Source: Collinsella sp. AM33-4BH (GTDB lineage: Bacteria; Actinomycetota; Coriobacteriia; Coriobacteriales; Coriobacteriaceae). From it: a stretch of 64,000 nucleotides of DNA. The stretch is taken from NCBI RefSeq assembly GCF_003469205.1, contig NZ_QSIN01000001.1, forward strand, positions 62,001-126,000, in the 5' to 3' direction. Both the position numbers and the translations under genes were made by a program. Below, piece after piece: positions 61,106 to 64,000 of this stretch; position 1 is the stretch's first letter; each line of letters starts with the position of its first letter. The notes under the pieces were generated by a model. The model was not told where the DNA came from. It made no database searches and saw only the letters and a program-made list of their open reading frames with translations.

Positions 61106-61182
61106 TGGTGCTCCATGGCGGATTCGAACCGTCGACCTTGGGATTAGAAGTCCCCTGCTCTATCCAACTGAGCTAATGGAGC
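61106..61182 (-). tRNA. tRNA-Arg, anticodon TCT
   Basis: Minus-strand cloverleaf: acceptor GCTCCAT/ATGGAGC, D arm GCTC/GAGC, anticodon loop CTTCTAA, T loop TTCGAAT, encoded ACCA. The T stem has one A-C mismatch and the outer anticodon-stem pair is a G-A mismatch. Anticodon TCT reads AGA, a rare codon in this GC-rich genome. Confidence 0.93.
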
Positions 61183-61236
61183 AAATTACAGCACGCCCAA
61201 GCAAGCGCAAGCCTGTCAGGCGCAAGTAATTATAAC

Positions 61237-62004
61237 CTAGTTGAACTGCTCACGGTACGCCTTGCAGACCTTATCGACCGGGCCGTCCATGCGAAGGTCA
61301 CCCTTCTCAATCCAAACGGCACGCTGGCAGATGCGCTCAACCTGCTCCATGGAGTGCGAAACAAACAGAACCGTCACGTCGCCGCTCTGGATAAAGTGCT
61401 GGATACGGGCCTCGCACTTCTGCTGGAAGAACACATCACCGACGGAAAGTGTCTCGTCAACGATCAGGATGTCAGGCTCAGTGATCGTTGCGATTGCAAA
61501 GGCAATGCGCGCAACCATGCCCGAGGAGAAATTCTTAAGCGGCATGTCGACAAAGTTCTGAAGCTCAGCGAACTCAATAATGCCGTCAAAGTTGGCATCG
61601 ATGAACTCCTTGGTATAGCCGAGCAGGGCACCGTTCAGATAGATGTTCTCGCGGGCGGTCAACTCGGGGTCAAAGCCGGCACCAAGCTCAATCAGCGGCG
61701 CGATGTTACCGTGCACCTTAACGCTGCCTTCGCTAGGCTCAAGCACGCCAGCGATAATCTTGAGCATCGTGGACTTGCCGGAGCCATTGGTGCCGACCAG
61801 GCCCACGACCTCGCCACGATGAATATCGAACGAGATATGCTTGAGCGCCCTAAACTCCTCAAAGAACAGCTCGTGCTTGGCAAGCTTGATGAAGTACTCC
61901 TTGAGGTTGGTCAGCGACTCGGACGCCATGTTAAAGATCATGGTGACGTCGTCGACCTCGACAGCCAGAGGCTGCTCGCTGTAATCAACAACAGATTCAG
62001 TCAT
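61237..62004 (-). CDS. Polysaccharide/teichoic-acid ABC exporter, ATP-binding subunit
   Basis: 255 residues of the TagH/Wzt type without a C-terminal carbohydrate-binding domain. Walker A GTNGSGKST, the signature KNFSSGMVARIAFAIA (FSSGM variant typical of this subfamily), Walker B ILIVDETLSVGD, and switch VSHSMEQV are visible. ATG at 62004 with AAGGAG seven bases upstream; a GTG at 62007 is possible. Forms an exporter with the permease encoded just upstream; cargo unknown. Confidence 0.93.
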   Translation of the reverse strand: MTESVVDYSEQPLAVEVDDVTMIFNMASESLTNLKEYFIKLAKHELFFEEFRALKHISFDIHRGEVVGLVGTNGSGKSTMLKIIAGVLEPSEGSVKVHGNIAPLIELGAGFDPELTARENIYLNGALLGYTKEFIDANFDGIIEFAELQNFVDMPLKNFSSGMVARIAFAIATITEPDILIVDETLSVGDVFFQQKCEARIQHFIQSGDVTVLFVSHSMEQVERICQRAVWIEKGDLRMDGPVDKVCKAYREQFN

Positions 62005-62015
62005 CACAGCACTCC

Positions 62016-62861
62016 TTAGATGTAGAGGATAAACTTGCGCTCGGACTTATGGAACACGGTGTAGCCAATGACAAGCGCAAGGACCGCCCAAGCGACGCAC
62101 ATACCAAACGTCAAAAGCGAGGGCGTGGTCTGGAACAAGAAGATATCGCGCATAAACTGCAGGTAGTTATACATGGGGTTCGCATACATCAAGATACGCA
62201 CGAGATGCGGCATTTGCGCAATATAGTCAGTCGTCCAGAAGATGGGCGTAATATAAGTCCACGCCGTAATGACGACGCTCCACAGATGCATAACGTCGCG
62301 GAAAAAGACCGTAAGGGCAGAGAGCATCATGCCCAGGCCCATGCAGAAGCACATAAGCAGCAGCAGGCAAACCGGCAGCAGAATCAAATGCCAAGAAGGC
62401 ATAACGCGGAACCACAGCATAACGATGGCGACGGCGACCAGCGAGAAGGTAAAGTTGACCAGCGAGAAGAGCACCTTCTGCACCGGGAAGACCCAGCGGT
62501 GCACCTTAACCTTCTTGAGCAGAGGGGCAGCACCCACGATCGACGTCAGGGCCTGGTTCGTAGACTCGGACATGACGGCAAAGGTAACGTTACCCACGAT
62601 CAAGTACAGCGGGTACATCTCGGGCGTCATTGAGCCATTGCGGCCCTGGCCAAAAATCGTCGAGAACACGATGGCCATGACGATCATCATCAGCAGCGGG
62701 TTGAGCACCGACCATGCGACGCCCAGAACGCTACGGCGATACTTGATCTTAAAATCCTTGGTAACCAGCTGACGAAGGATAAACGCGTCCTTCTCAAATT
62801 CGTTCTTAGCAAACGTCGCAGGCAGACTGCGAGCTTCTTGTTGCTTTGTCTGATCCGACAC
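62016..62861 (-). CDS. Polysaccharide ABC exporter permease (ABC-2 type)
   Basis: 281 residues with six hydrophobic helices in the Wzm/TagG pattern: an N-terminal amphipathic LRQLVTKDFKIKYRRSVLGVAWSVLNPLLMMIVMAIVFSTIF block split over interface helix and TM1, and a C-terminal NPMYNYLQFMRDI loop. GTG at 62861 with AAAGGAG eight bases upstream; the longer frame to 62924 lacks homology. Twelve bases separate it from the ATPase gene. Confidence 0.92.
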   Translation of the reverse strand: MSDQTKQQEARSLPATFAKNEFEKDAFILRQLVTKDFKIKYRRSVLGVAWSVLNPLLMMIVMAIVFSTIFGQGRNGSMTPEMYPLYLIVGNVTFAVMSESTNQALTSIVGAAPLLKKVKVHRWVFPVQKVLFSLVNFTFSLVAVAIVMLWFRVMPSWHLILLPVCLLLLMCFCMGLGMMLSALTVFFRDVMHLWSVVITAWTYITPIFWTTDYIAQMPHLVRILMYANPMYNYLQFMRDIFLFQTTPSLLTFGMCVAWAVLALVIGYTVFHKSERKFILYI

Positions 62862-62900
62862 GGATGCAACTCCTTTACTCGTAATCGTTGACAAACGAAC

Positions 62901-62906
62901 AGTATA
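62901..62906 (-). promoter_or_regulatory. -10 element for the ABC exporter
   Basis: Minus-strand TATACT at 62901-62906, 40 bases before the permease GTG. A plus-strand TATACT at 62986-62991 probably serves the divergent glycosyltransferase. Neither has a convincing -35, so confidence is limited. Confidence 0.4.
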
Positions 62907-63021
62907 GACCCGACGGCCATGCAAACGATTCGCGCAACAAAACTGGAGAACTAACCCACATCTTAGGATGCCAAGCCCAAACGGCTATACTTTCAAGGAT
63001 TGAATGTATAAGGAGCATTGA

Positions 63022-63993
63022 GTGAATTCTGAATCCATCGCCGTCATCATCCCCTGCTACAACGAAGCCCTCACGATCGGCAAAGTCATCGACGACTTTC
63101 ACCGCGAGCTTCCGCAAGCGACGGTCTATGTCTATGACAACAACTCGTCGGACGACACCTCACGCATCGCCACCGAGCACGGCGCCACGGTCCGCTTTGA
63201 ACCCCGTCAGGGAAAGGGCAACGTGTGCCGTCAGATGTTTCGCGACATCGACGCCGATTGCTACCTGATGGTCGACGGAGACGACACCTACCCCGCCGAG
63301 GCGGCCAAAGCCCTCTGCGAGCCCATCCTTAACGGCACAGCCGACATGACCGTAGGCGACCGCCTTTCCAACGGCACCTACGCCGAGGAAAACAAGCGTG
63401 CTTTCCACGGCTTTGGCAACAATCTGGTCCGCGCCATGATCAAGTGGATCTATGGCTACAGCTTCGATGATGTCATGACCGGCTACCGCGCCATGAGCCG
63501 CCCGTTCGTCAAAACCTTCCCCGTGCTTTCCGAGGGCTTCCAGATCGAAACCGAGCTCTCGATCCACGCCGTCGACCACCGCTGGCGCATCAAAGATGTA
63601 CCCATCGAGTACCGCGACCGTCCGGAAGGCTCCGAGTCCAAGCTTAATACCGTCAGCGACGGCATTAAGGTCGTTGCGATGATCGGCACGCTGTTCAAGG
63701 ACTACCGCCCTCTGAAGTTCTTCAGCCTGGTTGCGCTTCTGTTTGCGGTGATCGGCCTCGCCCTGGGCATGCCCATCGTTGTCGAGTATTTCCAGACCGG
63801 CCTCGTTCCGCGCTTCCCCACCGCCATGCTCGCCGCGTCGTTTATGTTCCTGTGCGGTCTGAGCCTTGCAACCGGATTCATCCTGGATTCCGTGGCAAAG
63901 GTCGAAAAAAAGCAGTGGGAGGTCAACGTATACAGCAAATACACCTACGACGACCAGCCCGACCACCCTACTTCCAAGCCAAGCAAGAGGTAA
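63022..63993 (+). CDS. Family 2 glycosyltransferase with C-terminal membrane helices
   Basis: 323 residues. GT-A fold of the dolichol-phosphate mannose synthase/GtrB type: VIIPCYNEALTIGKVI, VYDNNSSDDT, LMVDGDDTYP (DxD-like metal site, here DGDD), and VMTGYRAMSRPFVKTFPVLSEGFQIETEL. Two C-terminal hydrophobic segments (LVALLFAVIGLALGMPIVV, MLAASFMFLCGLSLATGFIL) anchor it to the membrane. Likely loads a sugar on undecaprenyl phosphate for surface polysaccharide. GTG at 63022 with AAGGAG six bases upstream. Ends seven bases before the window edge. Confidence 0.93.
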   Translation: MNSESIAVIIPCYNEALTIGKVIDDFHRELPQATVYVYDNNSSDDTSRIATEHGATVRFEPRQGKGNVCRQMFRDIDADCYLMVDGDDTYPAEAAKALCEPILNGTADMTVGDRLSNGTYAEENKRAFHGFGNNLVRAMIKWIYGYSFDDVMTGYRAMSRPFVKTFPVLSEGFQIETELSIHAVDHRWRIKDVPIEYRDRPEGSESKLNTVSDGIKVVAMIGTLFKDYRPLKFFSLVALLFAVIGLALGMPIVVEYFQTGLVPRFPTAMLAASFMFLCGLSLATGFILDSVAKVEKKQWEVNVYSKYTYDDQPDHPTSKPSKR

Positions 63994-64000
63994 ACCACCA

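Noticed and set aside
61106..61182. tRNA-Arg(TCT) as an integration site for a mobile island
   Set aside because: No integrase gene and no second copy of the tRNA 3' end were seen nearby, so island status rests only on the decayed gene and base composition.

Overview
The window is a high-GC bacterial chromosome segment that reads as an actinobacterium of the class Coriobacteriia, most like Collinsella. The basis is inference from protein character and gene order: an AdhE-type fermentative alcohol dehydrogenase, a catabolic pyruvate phosphate dikinase with its regulator, folate-dependent TrmFO, split GlyQ/GlyS, a cell-wall elongation cluster and frequent TTG/GTG starts. No rRNA was seen to confirm this. 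There are about 56 protein genes, two tRNA-Arg genes and little mobile DNA.

Layout. 1-2200 (+): the 3' part of adhE, cut by the left edge, and a small phosphotransferase. 2367-12480 (-): proS, ispG, rseP, dxr, cdsA, uppS, frr and pyrH form one tight run (prolyl-tRNA charging, MEP isoprenoid steps, undecaprenyl diphosphate, phospholipid precursor, ribosome recycling, UMP kinase), preceded by tsf and rpsB with their own promoter and terminator. 12700-19322 (-): rplS, rnhB, yraN, comM, dprA, trmFO and xerC, a DNA-processing block. 19533-26531 (-): ppdK, its regulatory kinase/phosphorylase, and glyS/glyQ. 26591-29081 (-): rpsP, khpA, rimM, trmD, lepB. 29283-30536 (+): dinB, probably leaderless. 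30634-34635 (-): rplU, rpmA, obg, nadD, yqeK, rsfS. 34703-44308 (-): mreB, mreC, mreD, mrdA and rodA, then a DUF697-like gene and a radical-SAM pair. 44424-50353 (-): a TPR membrane protein, a cyclophilin, a zinc-ribbon membrane protein and a P-type ATPase, followed by tRNA-Arg(CCG).

50711-59169 (+) is a compact aromatic amino-acid locus: aroF, tyrA, aroB, aroA, aroC, pheA, a fused aroE-aroK, and aroQ. Together these cover all seven steps to chorismate, plus the chorismate mutase, prephenate dehydratase and prephenate dehydrogenase steps. A short ORF overlapping a terminator-like hairpin sits in its leader.

59264-61105 is the only region that looks accessory. It holds a two-gene cassette of lower GC than its surroundings (a DUF4869-like protein overlapping a P-loop ATPase with a possible TOPRIM-like C-terminus), a 19-bp perfect hairpin at its end, and a decayed acyltransferase remnant abutting tRNA-Arg(TCT). 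It is the best candidate for an undescribed system. The window closes with a polysaccharide ABC exporter (-) and a divergent family 2 glycosyltransferase (+).

Other regulatory features are a palindrome filling the spacer of the rpsB promoter, helically phased GGTAAA repeats upstream of ppdK, and a dispersed repeat lying at the stop codons of two unrelated genes. All promoters, terminators and starts were judged by eye.
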